Below the pieces are notes generated by a model. That model saw nothing but the letters and a program-made list of their open reading frames with translations, made no database searches and was not told the origin of the DNA. From positions 434,001 to 498,000 of the forward strand of contig NZ_JAFBGA010000001.1 in the NCBI RefSeq assembly GCF_016909575.1: 64,000 bases of DNA, in the 5' to 3' direction. The translations under genes were made by a program, and so were the position numbers. Numbering within the stretch: the first letter of the stretch is position 1; every line of letters starts with the position of its first letter. The DNA comes from Streptomyces sp. HB132. Its GTDB lineage: Bacteria; Actinomycetota; Actinomycetes; Streptomycetales; Streptomycetaceae. Positions 9,231 to 19,274 of the stretch are shown here, piece after piece.

Positions 9231-11088
9231 CCGGCCGCCGGCGCAGGGCGCGCACCAGCCGGGCCGCGCTGTCCACGGCCAGCAGTGTCATCACGGTGGA
9301 GCGGAACCAGCCGATGTCCGGCGTCCACCAGGCGTAGACCGCTGCCGCGGTGAAGAGCAGCAGGGCCGCCGTGCGCAGGACCCACCAGCGGGCCGGGTGC
9401 CGTTCGTCCAGGGGCGGGGCTTCCGGGTGCACGCCGTCCTTCGTGGTGAGGGTGTCCCGCATGCCCGCGAGGAACCCCCGACGGGCCAGCACCCGGGCGC
9501 CGGGGAGCCCTGCGAGGATCTCCTGCTGCCCGCCGTATCCGGCGGGCAGCGGGGGGAGGCCCAGGGCGGCGACGAGTTCGCCCTGGTGGCGGGCGGGGTC
9601 CCCGGCGGCGCGCAGGATGTGGGCGAGGGGACGCGGGTCGGACAGGCCGTAGACACGGGCGAGCGCGGTGGCCGTCGCGGCTGCCCGGGCGTGGTCGGCG
9701 GCCGGCGCGGCGGTCTCCCAGGCGTGGTCCGCCACCTTCCTGCCCCGGTGCAGGAGGGTGAAGCTGCTGCGTTCAGGGGTGCGGTGCAGGACCAGCGCGG
9801 GCCATTCCTCGGCCGTGGTGAAGTTGTCGGCCGCCGCGGTGAGCGGATCCTCGGGGAGCAGCGCCGCGCGCTTGGCGCGTACCGGGTCCGGGACGATCTC
9901 GACGTACGTGTGGTGGTTGCCGGCCGGGGCGGTCCGGAGGCTGTGGCCGCAGATCAGGGCTGCGTGGGCCACCTCGGTGGGGCCGGTGGAGGCGATGGCG
10001 ACCGACCGCGGGGCCAGCTCGCGCTCCCAGTCCGGCGTGCCGGTGGCCGGAGGGCCGGGGGAGGGGCGGAAGAAGGGGACCTTCATCGCGAGCTCGACGC
10101 GGGTGTCGGAGCGGGCCTCCAGGAATTCGGCACGGGCCTCGCCGAAATAGGTCCAGGGGTAGGTGGTGGCGTGCACCCCGATGCTGCGGAAGGTGGTGAG
10201 CGCCTCCTCGTAGCGGTCCATCGACCACAGGACCAGGGCCAGGTGGTTGCGGAAGCCCGCGGCCTCCCGGTCCCCGGGGGCGTAGCTGTCCGACAGGGCC
10301 TGTGCGCGGGTCACCGCCGCCTCCGCGCGCTCCGCGTACGGATCGGGGTCGGGTGTGTCCTCGTCGGCGATCAGGTACTCCACGACGGCCTGGAGCGGCA
10401 GCGCGTGGAGTTTGGACCCCGGCGGCGCGTGGTCCGCCGCCCGCTCCGCGAAGGCGAACATCTCCTCGTGCGAGCCGTACCACTTGGCGCAGAGGTACTG
10501 GAGCGCCTGGATGTGGCATCCCTCGTGGTGCGGGTCGCGGGAGTTCGCCTCGGCCAGATAGGTGTCGAAGAACTCGCGCGGGGCCTGGATGCCCCGGGCC
10601 TGGGTCAGCGCGACGCGCCACGGGACCGGGTCGTCGGGGTTGAGTTCGGCGGCGGCGGAGATCACCGGCACCGCGTCCAGCAGCACCGTGTGGAACGCCT
10701 GGAACTGGTCGGCCTCGACGTGCCTGGCCCGGGCGCCCGTCCGTATCTTCCATGCCTGGTAGACGTACTGGTCGGCCTTGACCAGCACCGCGTCGGGGTC
10801 CTCGGGGGAGTCCTCCAGCCAGCTGTCGAGCCAGCCCGGGTGGTGCAGCGAGGCCCGTGCGAGCCGGGAGACGCAGGTGTCCCTGTGCTCCCACTGGGCG
10901 TGCTCGCGCGTGGCGGCGAGCAGCTCGGCGGCCGGGGCGTGGTGGCCCGCCGCCGCGGCGGCGAGGGCCACCCGCAGCGACGGGTCCGGGGCGTCGAGGA
11001 CCACGGCGTCGTCCGGGGGCAGGCCCGCGCCTATCGCGTCGCTGTGGCGCAGTACGCGCGGGATGGTGAAGAGGGAGGTCAGACGCAC
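9199..11088 (-). CDS. Conserved hypothetical protein, TPR-like, with C-terminal membrane segments
   Basis: 629 residues from the GTG at 11088, which is preceded by GAGGA; a longer frame to 11193 adds an Arg/Pro-rich stretch typical of non-coding GC-rich DNA. I do not recognise the family firmly. The middle (about 40-330) is Ala-rich and helical with repeat-like segments ([48 protein letters not shown]), suggesting TPR-type packing. The last 70 residues contain two hydrophobic segments ([20 protein letters not shown] and [18 protein letters not shown]). It follows the gene at 11150-12004 by 61 bp, probably as one operon. Its end overlaps truA antisense. Confidence 0.75.
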   Translation of the reverse strand: MRLTSLFTIPRVLRHSDAIGAGLPPDDAVVLDAPDPSLRVALAAAAAGHHAPAAELLAATREHAQWEHRDTCVSRLARASLHHPGWLDSWLEDSPEDPDAVLVKADQYVYQAWKIRTGARARHVEADQFQAFHTVLLDAVPVISAAAELNPDDPVPWRVALTQARGIQAPREFFDTYLAEANSRDPHHEGCHIQALQYLCAKWYGSHEEMFAFAERAADHAPPGSKLHALPLQAVVEYLIADEDTPDPDPYAERAEAAVTRAQALSDSYAPGDREAAGFRNHLALVLWSMDRYEEALTTFRSIGVHATTYPWTYFGEARAEFLEARSDTRVELAMKVPFFRPSPGPPATGTPDWERELAPRSVAIASTGPTEVAHAALICGHSLRTAPAGNHHTYVEIVPDPVRAKRAALLPEDPLTAAADNFTTAEEWPALVLHRTPERSSFTLLHRGRKVADHAWETAAPAADHARAAATATALARVYGLSDPRPLAHILRAAGDPARHQGELVAALGLPPLPAGYGGQQEILAGLPGARVLARRGFLAGMRDTLTTKDGVHPEAPPLDERHPARWWVLRTAALLLFTAAAVYAWWTPDIGWFRSTVMTLLAVDSAARLVRALRRRPVSSTPPPATS

Positions 11089-11149
11089 GACGGCGGGTCC
11101 TCGTTCGAGGGGGTGGACGGGACTGGTGCGTGGGGAGACCGGCTGACGG

Positions 11150-12004
11150 TCAGGTGGCGGGCGCGCCCGCGGCCGCCGAGGCCTGTACCTCACCCCGGTG
11201 ACGGATCTGGCGGAAGGTGAAGTCGGTCAGGTCGTCGCCGACCGCGTACACGTCCTTGGACGCCGTGGTCACGTTCTTCCCGCTGGTGAAGCCGCCGACC
11301 GTGAAGTAGGCGTAACGGCCGTAGGAGTTGGCGGTACGCCGGCACACGGATCCGCCGCGGCAGAAGGTGGGGACGCCCGAGCCGCTGAGGGAGGCGAGGC
11401 CGCCGGACGCCTGCTGGGCCGCCTTCCGGGCCTCCGCCTCGGTGCCGAACACCGCGAGTCCGATGGTGACCGCGATCCCGTCCTTGCTGTACGTGGCGCG
11501 GATGACCTGGTCGCAGCCGTTGCCGTCGAGGATCGAACCGAGGGCGCCCTGCGTCGTCGTCGCGCAGTTCGCCGTACGGGCGGTGGCGCCCTTGGCGTAG
11601 ACGCGGTCGCCCATGGTCAGTTTCCTGCCGGGGAAGAAGGCGTCGACGGTGACCGGGCCCTTGTCCTTCTTCTCGTCGGCTATGTAGTCCTTCGGATCCG
11701 GCGGGGGCGGCGGTGCCACCGAGGAGAAGGAGGGCTCCGGGGAGGAGGTGTTCGAGGGCAGGTCGGCGGGGGCCGGCAGCTCGCTCGCGTTCTTGCCCGA
11801 CCCGGAGGCGCCGCCCCCGCCGCTGGTCGTGATGACGGCCGTGGCCACGATCGCGGCCACGACGCCGGTGGCCAGCACGCCGCCGCCGATCATCAGCCAC
11901 TTCCTGCGCCTGCCACGTGCGGCGGACGCATCCGCCAGCGCCGCCCAGTCCGGAGTCCGGCTCTCTCCCGGCCCCCAGGAGGGCCCCCCTTGCCCAAAGC
12001 TCAT
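11150..12004 (-). CDS. Membrane-anchored extracytoplasmic protein, unknown function
   Basis: 284 residues from the ATG at 12004 (MSFGQGGPSWGPGE). It has a short cytosolic N-terminus with a basic RGRRRK stop, one transmembrane helix (about 45-68, LMIGGGVLATGVVAAIVATA), a Ser/Pro/Gly linker, then an outer domain of about 170 residues with four Cys (NCATT, GCDQVI, FCRGGSVC), likely disulfides. No enzyme motif is seen. A TAGGAT -10 box lies 7 bases before the ATG, so the mRNA may be leaderless. It is divergent from the ABC-F gene and probably co-transcribed with the TPR-like gene downstream. Confidence 0.78.
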   Translation of the reverse strand: MSFGQGGPSWGPGESRTPDWAALADASAARGRRRKWLMIGGGVLATGVVAAIVATAVITTSGGGGASGSGKNASELPAPADLPSNTSSPEPSFSSVAPPPPPDPKDYIADEKKDKGPVTVDAFFPGRKLTMGDRVYAKGATARTANCATTTQGALGSILDGNGCDQVIRATYSKDGIAVTIGLAVFGTEAEARKAAQQASGGLASLSGSGVPTFCRGGSVCRRTANSYGRYAYFTVGGFTSGKNVTTASKDVYAVGDDLTDFTFRQIRHRGEVQASAAAGAPAT

Positions 12005-12071
12005 GCGGCGAATCCTAGACCGACCGTAATCCGGTTGGGCCAACGGTTCGCATGCCGTGACAATGCTGTGC

Positions 12072-13691
12072 ATGGGACATCTTGAAGCGGGCCACCTGGA
12101 GTACTACCTACCGGACGGACGGGTGCTGCTCGGCGACGCTTCGTTCCGGGTGGCCGACGGCGCCGTCGTCGCCCTCGTCGGCGCGAACGGGGCGGGAAAG
12201 ACCACTCTTCTGAAACTGCTCGCGGGGGAGCTCCAGCCGCACGGAGGCTCCGTCTCGGTGAGCGGCGGGCTCGGCGTGATGGCCCAGTTCGTGGGTTCCG
12301 TACGCGACGAGCGGACCGTCCGCGACCTGCTGGTGTCCGTGGCCCAGCCCCGGATCCGGGAGGCGGCGAATGCCGTCGACGCGGCCGAGGAGCGCATCCT
12401 CACAGTGGACGACGAGGCCGCGCAGATGGCGTACGCGCAGGCGCTGAGCGACTGGGCGGAGGCCCGGGGGTACGAGGCCGAGACGCTGTGGGACATCTGC
12501 ACCATGGCCGCACTCGGCGTGCCGTATGAGAAGGCGCAGTGGCGCGAGGTGCGCACGCTCAGCGGCGGCGAGCAGAAGCGGCTGGTGCTGGAGGCGCTGC
12601 TCCGCGGTCCTGACGAGGTGCTGCTCCTGGACGAGCCGGACAACTACCTGGACGTCCCCGGCAAGCGCTGGCTGGAGGAGAGGCTCAAGGAGACCCGTAA
12701 GACGGTGCTCTTCGTCTCCCACGACCGGGAGCTGCTCTCCCGTGCCGCCCAGAAGATCGTGAGTGTCGAGCCCGGCCCGGCGGGCTCGGACGTCTGGGTG
12801 CACGGCGGCGGCTTCGCCACGTACCACCAGGCCCGCAAGGAACGGTTCGCGCGCTTCGAGGAGCTCCTGCGGCGCTGGGAGGAGGAGCACGCCCGGCTGA
12901 AGGCGCTGGTCCTGCGGATGCGGCAGCAGGCGGCGAACAGCCCCGACATGGCGAACCGCTACCACGCGATGCAGACGCGCTTCAAGAAGTTCGAGGACGC
13001 GGGACCGCCGCCGGAGCCGCCCCGCGAGCAGGACATCAGGATGCGGCTGCGCGGCGGCCGGACCGGGGTGCGGGCGGTGACCTGCACGAACCTGGAGCTG
13101 ACCGGGCTGATGAAGCCGTTCGACCTGGAGATCTACTACGGGGAGCGGGTCGCCGTCCTCGGGTCCAACGGGTCGGGGAAGTCGCACTTCCTGCGGCTGC
13201 TGGCGGGGGACACGGTGGCGCACACCGGGGAGTGGAAGCTCGGGGCGCGCGTCGTGCCGGGGCACTTCGCGCAGACGCACGCGCACCCGGAGCTGCAGGG
13301 CAAGACGCTCGTCGAGATCCTGTGGACGGAGCACGCCAAGGACCGGGGCGGGGCCATGTCCGTACTGCGGCGGTACGAGATGGAGCGGCAGGGGGACCAG
13401 GCCTTCGAGAGGCTGTCCGGCGGGCAGCAGGCGCGGTTCCAGATCCTGCTGCTGGAGCTGGCCGGAACGACGGCGCTGCTCCTCGACGAGCCGACGGACA
13501 ACCTGGACCTGGAATCGGCGGAGGCACTCCAGGACGGTCTCGAGGCGTACGACGGTACGGTGATGGCCGTCACGCACGACCGCTGGTTCGCGAAGTCCTT
13601 CGACCGCTATCTGGTCTTCGGCTCGGACGGGGTGGTGCGGGAGTCCACGGAGCCGGTCTGGGACGAGCGGCGGGTCGCGCGGGAACGGTAG
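12072..13691 (+). CDS. ABC-F family ATPase
   Basis: 539 residues with two ABC domains and no membrane part. Domain 1: Walker A GANGAGKTTL, signature LSGGEQKR, Walker B LLLDEPDNYLD. Domain 2: Walker A GSNGSGKSH, signature LSGGQQAR, Walker B LLLDEPTDNLD. A charged linker (RWEEEHARLKALVLRMRQQA) joins them. ABC-F proteins act on the ribosome as translation factors or antibiotic-protection proteins; which applies cannot be told here. The ATG at 12072 sits 7 bases after GACAAT (12059) with TTGGGC at 12035, suggesting a leaderless mRNA. A GTG at 12057 is the alternative start. Confidence 0.9.
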   Translation: MGHLEAGHLEYYLPDGRVLLGDASFRVADGAVVALVGANGAGKTTLLKLLAGELQPHGGSVSVSGGLGVMAQFVGSVRDERTVRDLLVSVAQPRIREAANAVDAAEERILTVDDEAAQMAYAQALSDWAEARGYEAETLWDICTMAALGVPYEKAQWREVRTLSGGEQKRLVLEALLRGPDEVLLLDEPDNYLDVPGKRWLEERLKETRKTVLFVSHDRELLSRAAQKIVSVEPGPAGSDVWVHGGGFATYHQARKERFARFEELLRRWEEEHARLKALVLRMRQQAANSPDMANRYHAMQTRFKKFEDAGPPPEPPREQDIRMRLRGGRTGVRAVTCTNLELTGLMKPFDLEIYYGERVAVLGSNGSGKSHFLRLLAGDTVAHTGEWKLGARVVPGHFAQTHAHPELQGKTLVEILWTEHAKDRGGAMSVLRRYEMERQGDQAFERLSGGQQARFQILLLELAGTTALLLDEPTDNLDLESAEALQDGLEAYDGTVMAVTHDRWFAKSFDRYLVFGSDGVVRESTEPVWDERRVARER

Positions 13692-13703
13692 GGTCGGCGC
13701 GTT

Positions 13704-13733
13704 TTGACCCGTCTGGGGCGGGGCGGGTAGTGT
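13704..13733 (+). promoter_or_regulatory. Promoter of rplM-rpsI
   Basis: TTGACC (13704-13709) and TAGTGT (13728-13733) are spaced by 18 bp, a good match to the Streptomyces housekeeping (HrdB) pattern. Transcription would begin near 13740 and give a leader of about 178 nt before rplM, long enough for an autoregulatory L13-type structure, though I did not identify one. Confidence 0.7.
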
Positions 13734-13917
13734 CGAGGACTGTTATGCGTATCGGCTTCGTCGTTCTCACGCGAAGGGCCCTTACGTAGGTTCTCTGGAG
13801 CAGTTACCAGTGGCTCGCATACGGGCAGCGTCCCCGGCATTGTGCGCCCCAGCTGCATGTCGCTTCAGAGGTGCCATGTGTCTGGACCTCATCCACTGAA
13901 GAAGCGAAGGCTACGAA

Positions 13918-14361
13918 GTGCGTACGTACAGCCCCAAGCCCGGCGATGTCACTCGCCAGTGGCACATCATCGACGCCGAGGACATCGTCCTGGGTCGTCT
14001 GGCCACCACGGCTGCGAACCTCCTCCGAGGCAAGCACAAGGCGATCTACGCCCCCCACATGGACATGGGCGACTTCGTCATCATCATCAACGCCGAGAAG
14101 GTTCACCTCTCCGGCAACAAGAAGACCCAGAAGATGGCGTACCGCCACTCCGGCTTCCCGGGCGGTCTCCGTTCGGTGCGCTACGACGAGCTGCTCTCGA
14201 AGAACCCCGAGAAGGCCGTCGAGAAGGCCATCAAGGGCATGATCCCCAAGAACACCCTGGGTCGTCAGATGATCTCGAAGCTGAAGGTCTACGCGGGCGA
14301 CCAGCACCCGCACGCTGCGCAGCAGCCGGTCCCGTACGAGATCACCCAGGTCGCGCAGTAG
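13918..14361 (+). CDS. rplM: 50S ribosomal protein L13
   Basis: 147 residues with the L13 core [38 protein letters not shown] and the signature [16 protein letters not shown]13 is an early large-subunit assembly protein. The GTG at 13918 (GTG CGT ACG TAC AGC) gives the standard N-terminus [15 protein letters not shown]. It forms an operon with rpsI 45 bp downstream. Confidence 0.97.
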   Translation: MRTYSPKPGDVTRQWHIIDAEDIVLGRLATTAANLLRGKHKAIYAPHMDMGDFVIIINAEKVHLSGNKKTQKMAYRHSGFPGGLRSVRYDELLSKNPEKAVEKAIKGMIPKNTLGRQMISKLKVYAGDQHPHAAQQPVPYEITQVAQ

Positions 14362-14406
14362 TTCCGGCCTCCCCCCTAAGACGTAAAGAAAGATCTGAGG
14401 AGAATC

Positions 14407-14943
14407 GTGGCCGAGACCACTGTTGAGACGACCGCCGAAGACACGGCGGGCACCGAGGGCGAAGAGACCTTCGCCGAGGTGACCACCTTCGAGTCGGAGG
14501 TCCCCGTCGAGGGTGAGTACACCTCCGAGTCGCTCGCGGGCCGCTTCGGCGACCCGCAGCCCGCGGCCGGCCTCGGCCGTCGCAAGAACGCCATCGCCCG
14601 CGTCCGGATCGTTCCGGGCACCGGCAAGTGGAAGATCAACGGTCGCACCCTTGAGGACTACTTCCCCAACAAGGTGCACCAGCAGGAAGTCAACGAGCCC
14701 TTCAAGGTGCTCGAGCTCGACGGCCGCTACGACGTCATCGCCCGCATCTCGGGTGGCGGCGTCTCCGGTCAGGCCGGTGCCCTGCGCCTCGGCGTGGCCC
14801 GCGCGCTGAACGAGGCGGACGCGGACAACAACCGCGCCACGCTGAAGAAGGCCGGCTTCCTCTCCCGCGACGACCGTGCGGTCGAGCGCAAGAAGGCCGG
14901 TCTCAAGAAGGCCCGTAAGGCCCCGCAGTACAGCAAGCGCTAA
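14407..14943 (+). CDS. rpsI: 30S ribosomal protein S9 with acidic N-terminal extension
   Basis: 178 residues. The S9 core starts near residue 55 ([19 protein letters not shown]) and ends in the strictly conserved basic tail [12 protein letters not shown], which reaches the P-site tRNA. The first ~50 residues are Glu/Thr-rich and acidic, as in other streptomycetes, and are absent from E. coli S9. The GTG at 14407 has a TGAGGAG site. Confidence 0.97.
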   Translation: MAETTVETTAEDTAGTEGEETFAEVTTFESEVPVEGEYTSESLAGRFGDPQPAAGLGRRKNAIARVRIVPGTGKWKINGRTLEDYFPNKVHQQEVNEPFKVLELDGRYDVIARISGGGVSGQAGALRLGVARALNEADADNNRATLKKAGFLSRDDRAVERKKAGLKKARKAPQYSKR

Positions 14944-14970
14944 ATCGCCTGCTCGTCTGCTTTACACGTT

Positions 14971-15003
14971 CGCCCCGGCGGCACACCTCGTGCTGCTGGG
15001 GCG
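14971..15003 (+). terminator. Terminator after rpsI
   Basis: Stem of CGCCCCGGCGGCAC (14971-14984) with GTGCTGCTGGGGCG (14990-15003), two G-U pairs, and a short loop, followed by TTCGTCT. It ends the rplM-rpsI operon. Confidence 0.75.
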
Positions 15004-15165
15004 TTCGTCTATCAGCCCGCGCGGGCGTATAACGGCTTCAGACGTTTACACGTTTATAAGGTCGGCGGTTTCAGGCGCACCTTTCTTTGCTGTGTCTTGC
15101 CTCGCTTTGCCCTGTTTTCAGTACTTTGGTTTTTTGTGGTTTCGGAGCACCTTCGGAGGACACCA

Positions 15166-16524
15166 GTGGGACGACTCTTCGGCACGGACGGCGTGCGTGG
15201 CGTCGCCAACGCGGACCTGACAGCAGAGCTCGCGCTCGGGCTCTCGGTCGCGGCGGCGCACGTACTCGCCGAGGCGGGCACCTTCGAGGGGCATCGCCCG
15301 ACCGCTGTGGTGGGCCGCGACCCCCGTGCGTCCGGAGAGTTCCTGGAAGCCGCCGTCGTGGCGGGCCTCGCCAGTGCCGGCGTCGACGTCCTGCGCGTCG
15401 GTGTGCTGCCGACGCCCGCCGTCGCGTATCTCACCGGCTCGCTGGGCGCCGATATCGGTGTCATGCTCTCGGCCAGTCACAACGCCATGCCCGACAACGG
15501 CATCAAGTTCTTCGCCCGCGGCGGCCACAAGCTGGCCGACGAGCTCGAGGACCGCATCGAGACGGTGTACGAGCAGCACCGAACCGGCGAGCCGTGGAGC
15601 CGTCCGACCGGCGCCGGTGTCGGCCGCGTCACCGACTACACCGAGGGCTTCGACCGCTACGTCGCCCACCTCATCGGCGTCCTACCGAACCGGCTCGACG
15701 GAATCAAGGTCGTCCTGGACGAGGCGCACGGCGCCGCCGCCCGCGTCTCGCCCGAGGCGTTCGCCAGGGCGGGCGCCGAGGTCGTCACCATCGGTGCCGA
15801 GCCGGACGGTCTCAACATCAACGAGGGCTGCGGTTCCACCCACATGGAGCTGCTGCGGGCGGCCGTCGTCGAGCACGGTGCCGACCTCGGCATCGCGCAC
15901 GACGGCGACGCGGACCGCTGCCTGGCCGTGGACGCGGCCGGCGAGGAGGTCGACGGCGACCAGATCCTGGCCGTGCTCGCCCTCGCCATGCGCGAGTCCG
16001 GTCACCTGCGCAAGGACACCGTCGTCGGCACGGTCATGTCGAACCTCGGCTTCAAGATGGCGATGGAGCGGGAGGGCATCCAGCTCGTGCAGACCGCGGT
16101 CGGTGACCGCTACGTCCTGGAGTCGATGAAGGCCGAAGGCTTCGCGCTGGGAGGCGAACAGTCCGGCCACGTCATCGTCCTGGACCACGCCACGACCGGC
16201 GACGGCACCCTGACCGGACTGATGCTCGCGGCCCGGGTCGCCGCCACCGGACGTACGCTCGCCGACCTGGCAGGTGTGATGCAGCGCCTCCCGCAGGTCC
16301 TCATCAACGTGCCGGACGTCGACAAGTCGCGCGTGGGCACCTCGCCCGAGGTGGCCAACGCGGTGGCCCGGGCCGAGCAGGAGCTGGGTGACACCGGGCG
16401 GGTACTCCTGCGCAAGTCGGGCACCGAGCCGCTCGTACGGGTCATGGTCGAGGCCGCCGACCTGGAGCAGGCGCGCGCCGTGGCCGGACAGCTGGCCGAC
16501 GTGGTGAAGTCCGCGCTCGGCTGA
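15166..16524 (+). CDS. glmM: Phosphoglucosamine mutase
   Basis: 452 residues; it converts glucosamine-6-phosphate to glucosamine-1-phosphate for UDP-GlcNAc and peptidoglycan. The phospho-serine loop is [17 protein letters not shown] (Ser near residue 105), the Mg site is DGDADRC, the sugar loop is GGEQSGH and the phosphate loop is [14 protein letters not shown]. The GTG at 15166 follows CGGAGGA. Upstream lies a notably T-rich leader (15060-15160). glmS is 3.4 kb downstream, so the two UDP-GlcNAc steps are near each other but not co-transcribed. Confidence 0.97.
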   Translation: MGRLFGTDGVRGVANADLTAELALGLSVAAAHVLAEAGTFEGHRPTAVVGRDPRASGEFLEAAVVAGLASAGVDVLRVGVLPTPAVAYLTGSLGADIGVMLSASHNAMPDNGIKFFARGGHKLADELEDRIETVYEQHRTGEPWSRPTGAGVGRVTDYTEGFDRYVAHLIGVLPNRLDGIKVVLDEAHGAAARVSPEAFARAGAEVVTIGAEPDGLNINEGCGSTHMELLRAAVVEHGADLGIAHDGDADRCLAVDAAGEEVDGDQILAVLALAMRESGHLRKDTVVGTVMSNLGFKMAMEREGIQLVQTAVGDRYVLESMKAEGFALGGEQSGHVIVLDHATTGDGTLTGLMLAARVAATGRTLADLAGVMQRLPQVLINVPDVDKSRVGTSPEVANAVARAEQELGDTGRVLLRKSGTEPLVRVMVEAADLEQARAVAGQLADVVKSALG

Positions 16525-16531
16525 CGCCCTC

Positions 16532-17491
16532 TCAACTCACCGACGGGCCCGGCCTCACGGCCGGGTCCGTCCGGCGTTGCGCCGCCCACAGCGCCTTCTG
16601 GACCAGCAGTGTGCAGGTCCCCGCCAGCACGATGCCGCCCAGGTTGGCCAGCAGCTGCACCGAGGACCACCAGGTCTGCGCGAGGTCCTGGTAGCTGAAG
16701 GCGACCGCGGCGTTGGCTGCGGCCGGCACCGTCGTCACCGAGATCGCCACGCCGATCAGTGCCCCGGACTTGGCCGAGGTCAGTGAGAGGGTCCCCGCGA
16801 TGCCCGCGAGGAGCGCGACGACGAACGACATCCAGTCCGGGTGCCAGATGAAGCCGGTGTTGGGCCTGTCCGCCCTGACCATGCCCTCGGTGAACAGCCC
16901 GAGCAGGTCCATCAGCCAGGCGAAGCCCGCCGTGAGCACCATCGCCGCCGCGAAGCCGCCGATCAGCGCCCACAGGGACCGTGCGACCAGCCGGGGCGCA
17001 CGCTGCACCAGGGCCGTCGAGATCCCGGCCAGCGGGCCGAAATCCGGGCCCACCGCCATGGCGCCCACGATCAGGACCGCGTTGTCGAGCATCACTCCGC
17101 ACGCGGCGAGCATCGTCGCGACGGAGAGGAAGGCGACATAGGTGGCGCTGAAGGTCGACTCCTCGTGGGTCACCTCGGTCAGCTCTTCCCAGAGCACCGC
17201 GTCCGCGCCCTCGCCCGGCGCCGCACGCTCCGCCTCGTCCGCCTGCCTGGACAGCGTCAGGTTCATGTTCTCGACGGTGATCGAGCCGTCGTCGGCGATG
17301 CGCATCTCGCGCAGCGCGCCGATCAGTTCGTCGCCGGACTCCCGCGCCACGTCGCACATGACCACATCGCCCGCCGGGCTCCGCGCGGCACCGGTGAGCA
17401 CCGCGATGTGCGCGGTGCCCACCGTCCGCTCCAGCAGGCGCACGACCTCATCGGTGCGTTCGGCGGGCACGATGAGGCGCAGATGCAGCAC
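16532..17491 (-). CDS. DUF389 family integral membrane protein
   Basis: 319 residues. The N-terminal ~110 residues form a soluble part (MLHLRLIVPAERTDEVVRLL) resembling the regulatory ACT-like half of the family. The rest holds about six hydrophobic segments with the family pattern SVATMLAACGVMLDNAVLIVG and AMAVGPDFGPLAGIS. The function of DUF389 proteins is unknown. The gene is convergent with glmM, whose terminator hairpin lies inside its last codons. It runs in the same direction as coaA, 18 bp downstream of coaA's stop, so the two may form an operon. Confidence 0.88.
   Translation of the reverse strand: MLHLRLIVPAERTDEVVRLLERTVGTAHIAVLTGAARSPAGDVVMCDVARESGDELIGALREMRIADDGSITVENMNLTLSRQADEAERAAPGEGADAVLWEELTEVTHEESTFSATYVAFLSVATMLAACGVMLDNAVLIVGAMAVGPDFGPLAGISTALVQRAPRLVARSLWALIGGFAAAMVLTAGFAWLMDLLGLFTEGMVRADRPNTGFIWHPDWMSFVVALLAGIAGTLSLTSAKSGALIGVAISVTTVPAAANAAVAFSYQDLAQTWWSSVQLLANLGGIVLAGTCTLLVQKALWAAQRRTDPAVRPGPSVS
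16542..16571 (+). terminator. Terminator of glmM inside the DUF389 3' end
   Basis: GACGGGCCCGGCC (16542-16554) pairs with GGCCGGGTCCGTC (16559-16571) around a TCAC loop, with one G-U/mismatch. It starts 18 bp after the glmM stop and overlaps the C-terminal codons of the convergent gene, so it could act in both directions. Confidence 0.65.
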
Positions 17492-17509
17492 GGCGCACCC
17501 TTTCCCGGG

Positions 17510-18502
17510 TCAGAGTTTGCGCAGCGAGAGCCGCTGGACCTTGTGGTCCGGCCCCTTGCGCAGCACCAGAGTGGCACGGCCGCGCGTGGGCGCCACATTC
17601 TCCAGCAGGTTGGGCTTGTTGATGGTCCGCCACATGGTGCGCGCGTAGTCCAGCGCCTCCGCCTCGGAGACCTGGGTGTACTTGCGGAAGTACGAGAAGG
17701 GGTTCTGGAACGCCGTCTCGCGCAGTCTGCGGAAGCGGTGGAGGTACCAGTTCTCGATGTCCTCGGCGCGCGCGTCGACGTACACGCTGAAGTCGAAGTA
17801 GTCGGCGAGCCCGACCCTGGTCCGGCCGTCCTTGCCGGGCAGTGCGGGCTGCAGCACGTTCAGCCCCTCGACGATCAGGATGTCGGGGCGGCGTACGGTC
17901 AGCCGCTCGCCCGGCACGATGTCGTAGATGAGGTGGGAGTAGACGGGTGCCGTCACCTCGTCCTTTCCTGCCTTGATGTCGGCGACGAACCGGGTCAGCG
18001 CCCGCCGGTCGTACGACTCGGGGAACCCCTTGCGCGACATCAGGCCACGCGCCTCCAGTTCCTTCATCGGGAGAAGGAACCCGTCGGTCGTCACCAGCTC
18101 CACCCGGGGGTGCTCCGGCCAGCGCGCCAGCAGCGCCTGCAGGATGCGGGCGCTGGTGGACTTGCCGACGGCGACGCTGCCGGCGACCCCTATGACGAAC
18201 GGGGTGCCGCGCTGCGCGCCGTGCCCGTTTCCCGCGTCACCCAGGAAGGTGTTCAGGGCGCCGCGCAGGCCGGACGTGGCCTGGACGTAGAGGTTGAGCA
18301 GCCGGGAGAGCGGCAGATAGACGTCCCGGACCTCGTCGAGGTCGATGACGTCGCCGAGCCCTCTCAGCTTCTCGACCTCCTCGGCGGTCAGCGGCAACGG
18401 GGTCCTGTCGCGCAGAGCGCTCCACTCCGCCCGTGTCAGGTCGACGTAGGGCGTCGGCGCGTGCTCGGTGCGGCGGGGGCTCCGTGCGGACGAGGTGATC
18501 AC
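17510..18502 (-). CDS. coaA: Type I pantothenate kinase
   Basis: 330 residues; it phosphorylates pantothenate as the first committed step of coenzyme A synthesis. P-loop [15 protein letters not shown] (about residue 105), then [18 protein letters not shown] and the C-terminal [23 protein letters not shown]. The GTG at 18502 ([13 protein letters not shown]) is chosen: further upstream the frame reads as Arg/Cys-rich non-family sequence and would cross into the divergent vapB region. Confidence 0.95.
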   Translation of the reverse strand: MITSSARSPRRTEHAPTPYVDLTRAEWSALRDRTPLPLTAEEVEKLRGLGDVIDLDEVRDVYLPLSRLLNLYVQATSGLRGALNTFLGDAGNGHGAQRGTPFVIGVAGSVAVGKSTSARILQALLARWPEHPRVELVTTDGFLLPMKELEARGLMSRKGFPESYDRRALTRFVADIKAGKDEVTAPVYSHLIYDIVPGERLTVRRPDILIVEGLNVLQPALPGKDGRTRVGLADYFDFSVYVDARAEDIENWYLHRFRRLRETAFQNPFSYFRKYTQVSEAEALDYARTMWRTINKPNLLENVAPTRGRATLVLRKGPDHKVQRLSLRKL

Positions 18503-18600
18503 GTACTCATTGTTGCGGGAGTTCGAACGGAGTGGGGGGTGGAGTCGGTCACGTGGGCGACGGTCCTGGACACGGGAAGCCCACTCGTGTGTGGCTGGCC

Positions 18601-18614
18601 TACAATCTTTTGTA
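18601..18614 (+). promoter_or_regulatory. Putative vapBC promoter/operator
   Basis: Inverted repeat TACAA-TCTT-TTGTA. The first six bases, TACAAT, are also a near-perfect -10 box 40 bp upstream of the vapB start. Type II antitoxins usually bind palindromes covering their own promoter, so this fits autoregulation. No good -35 box is seen 17-18 bp upstream. Confidence 0.6.
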
Positions 18615-18645
18615 CATGACCCATAAGCCTGACAGGAGGCGCCGG

Positions 18646-18867
18646 ATGTCCGTGACCCAGATCGACATAGACGATGACGCACTGGAACGCACCATGGCGC
18701 TGTCCAAGGCCAGGACCAAGAAGGAAGCCGTCAATCTGGCGCTTCGGTACTACGCGGACCAGCAGGACCGTGCGGCGCGTATCGCCCGGCACTTCGACCG
18801 TGCGCGGCGCTGGGGAGCTGTGGAGGATGCCGAGCGCCGTCACCGCGCGGAGAAGGGCGATCGGTGA
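18646..18867 (+). CDS. vapB: VapB-family antitoxin
   Basis: 73 residues, [20 protein letters not shown] followed by [19 protein letters not shown]. This is the ribbon-helix-helix pattern of VapB antitoxins, with a charged C-terminal tail that would wrap the toxin. The ATG at 18646 has AGGAGG at 18634-18639. An ATG at 18616 ([10 protein letters not shown]) lacks a ribosome site. It overlaps vapC by 4 bp (GTGA). The region is less GC-rich than its neighbours, which together with the module type suggests acquisition. Confidence 0.85.
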   Translation: MSVTQIDIDDDALERTMALSKARTKKEAVNLALRYYADQQDRAARIARHFDRARRWGAVEDAERRHRAEKGDR

Positions 18868-19274
18868 TCTACCTGCTCGATACCTCCGGGCTTGTCCGGT
18901 TGCTCGGTGACAGCGAGTTGCAGTCCGCCTGGTATGACGCCATCTGTGCCGACTCGGTCGGCTCCTGCTATCCGCAACGCGCAGAGTTCCTGTTCAGCGC
19001 CCGGACCGGGGGCGAGTACGACGAGATCGTCGAGATGTTCACCGACCTGTATCCCGATGTCCCGGTGCCGAAGAGCGCCGGACGCTGGATCGGTGCGGTA
19101 CAGCAGCGAATGGCCCGGGCGGGGCAGCATCGAAGCGCCTCGGCCGTGGATCTGATCATCGCCGCCACCGCTGCCCACCACGGGCTGACCGTCCTGCACG
19201 ACGACGCCGACTACCGCACGGTCGCCCGGCACGCTCCCGACCTGTGGGAGCACCGCATTCAGGACACCGACTGA
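18864..19274 (+). CDS. vapC: VapC-family PIN-domain ribonuclease toxin
   Basis: 136 residues. PIN-domain acidic residues are seen in order: Asp6 ([10 protein letters not shown]), Glu41 (QRAEFLFSA), Asp near 95 (SAVDLIIAATA) and the Asp pair in LHDDADY. VapC toxins are Mg-dependent RNases, many cutting tRNA; the target here is unknown. All catalytic acids are present, so the toxin looks active. The GTG start overlaps vapB. A weak ACCCCC/GGGGGT hairpin follows the stop. Confidence 0.9.
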   Translation: MIYLLDTSGLVRLLGDSELQSAWYDAICADSVGSCYPQRAEFLFSARTGGEYDEIVEMFTDLYPDVPVPKSAGRWIGAVQQRMARAGQHRSASAVDLIIAATAAHHGLTVLHDDADYRTVARHAPDLWEHRIQDTD

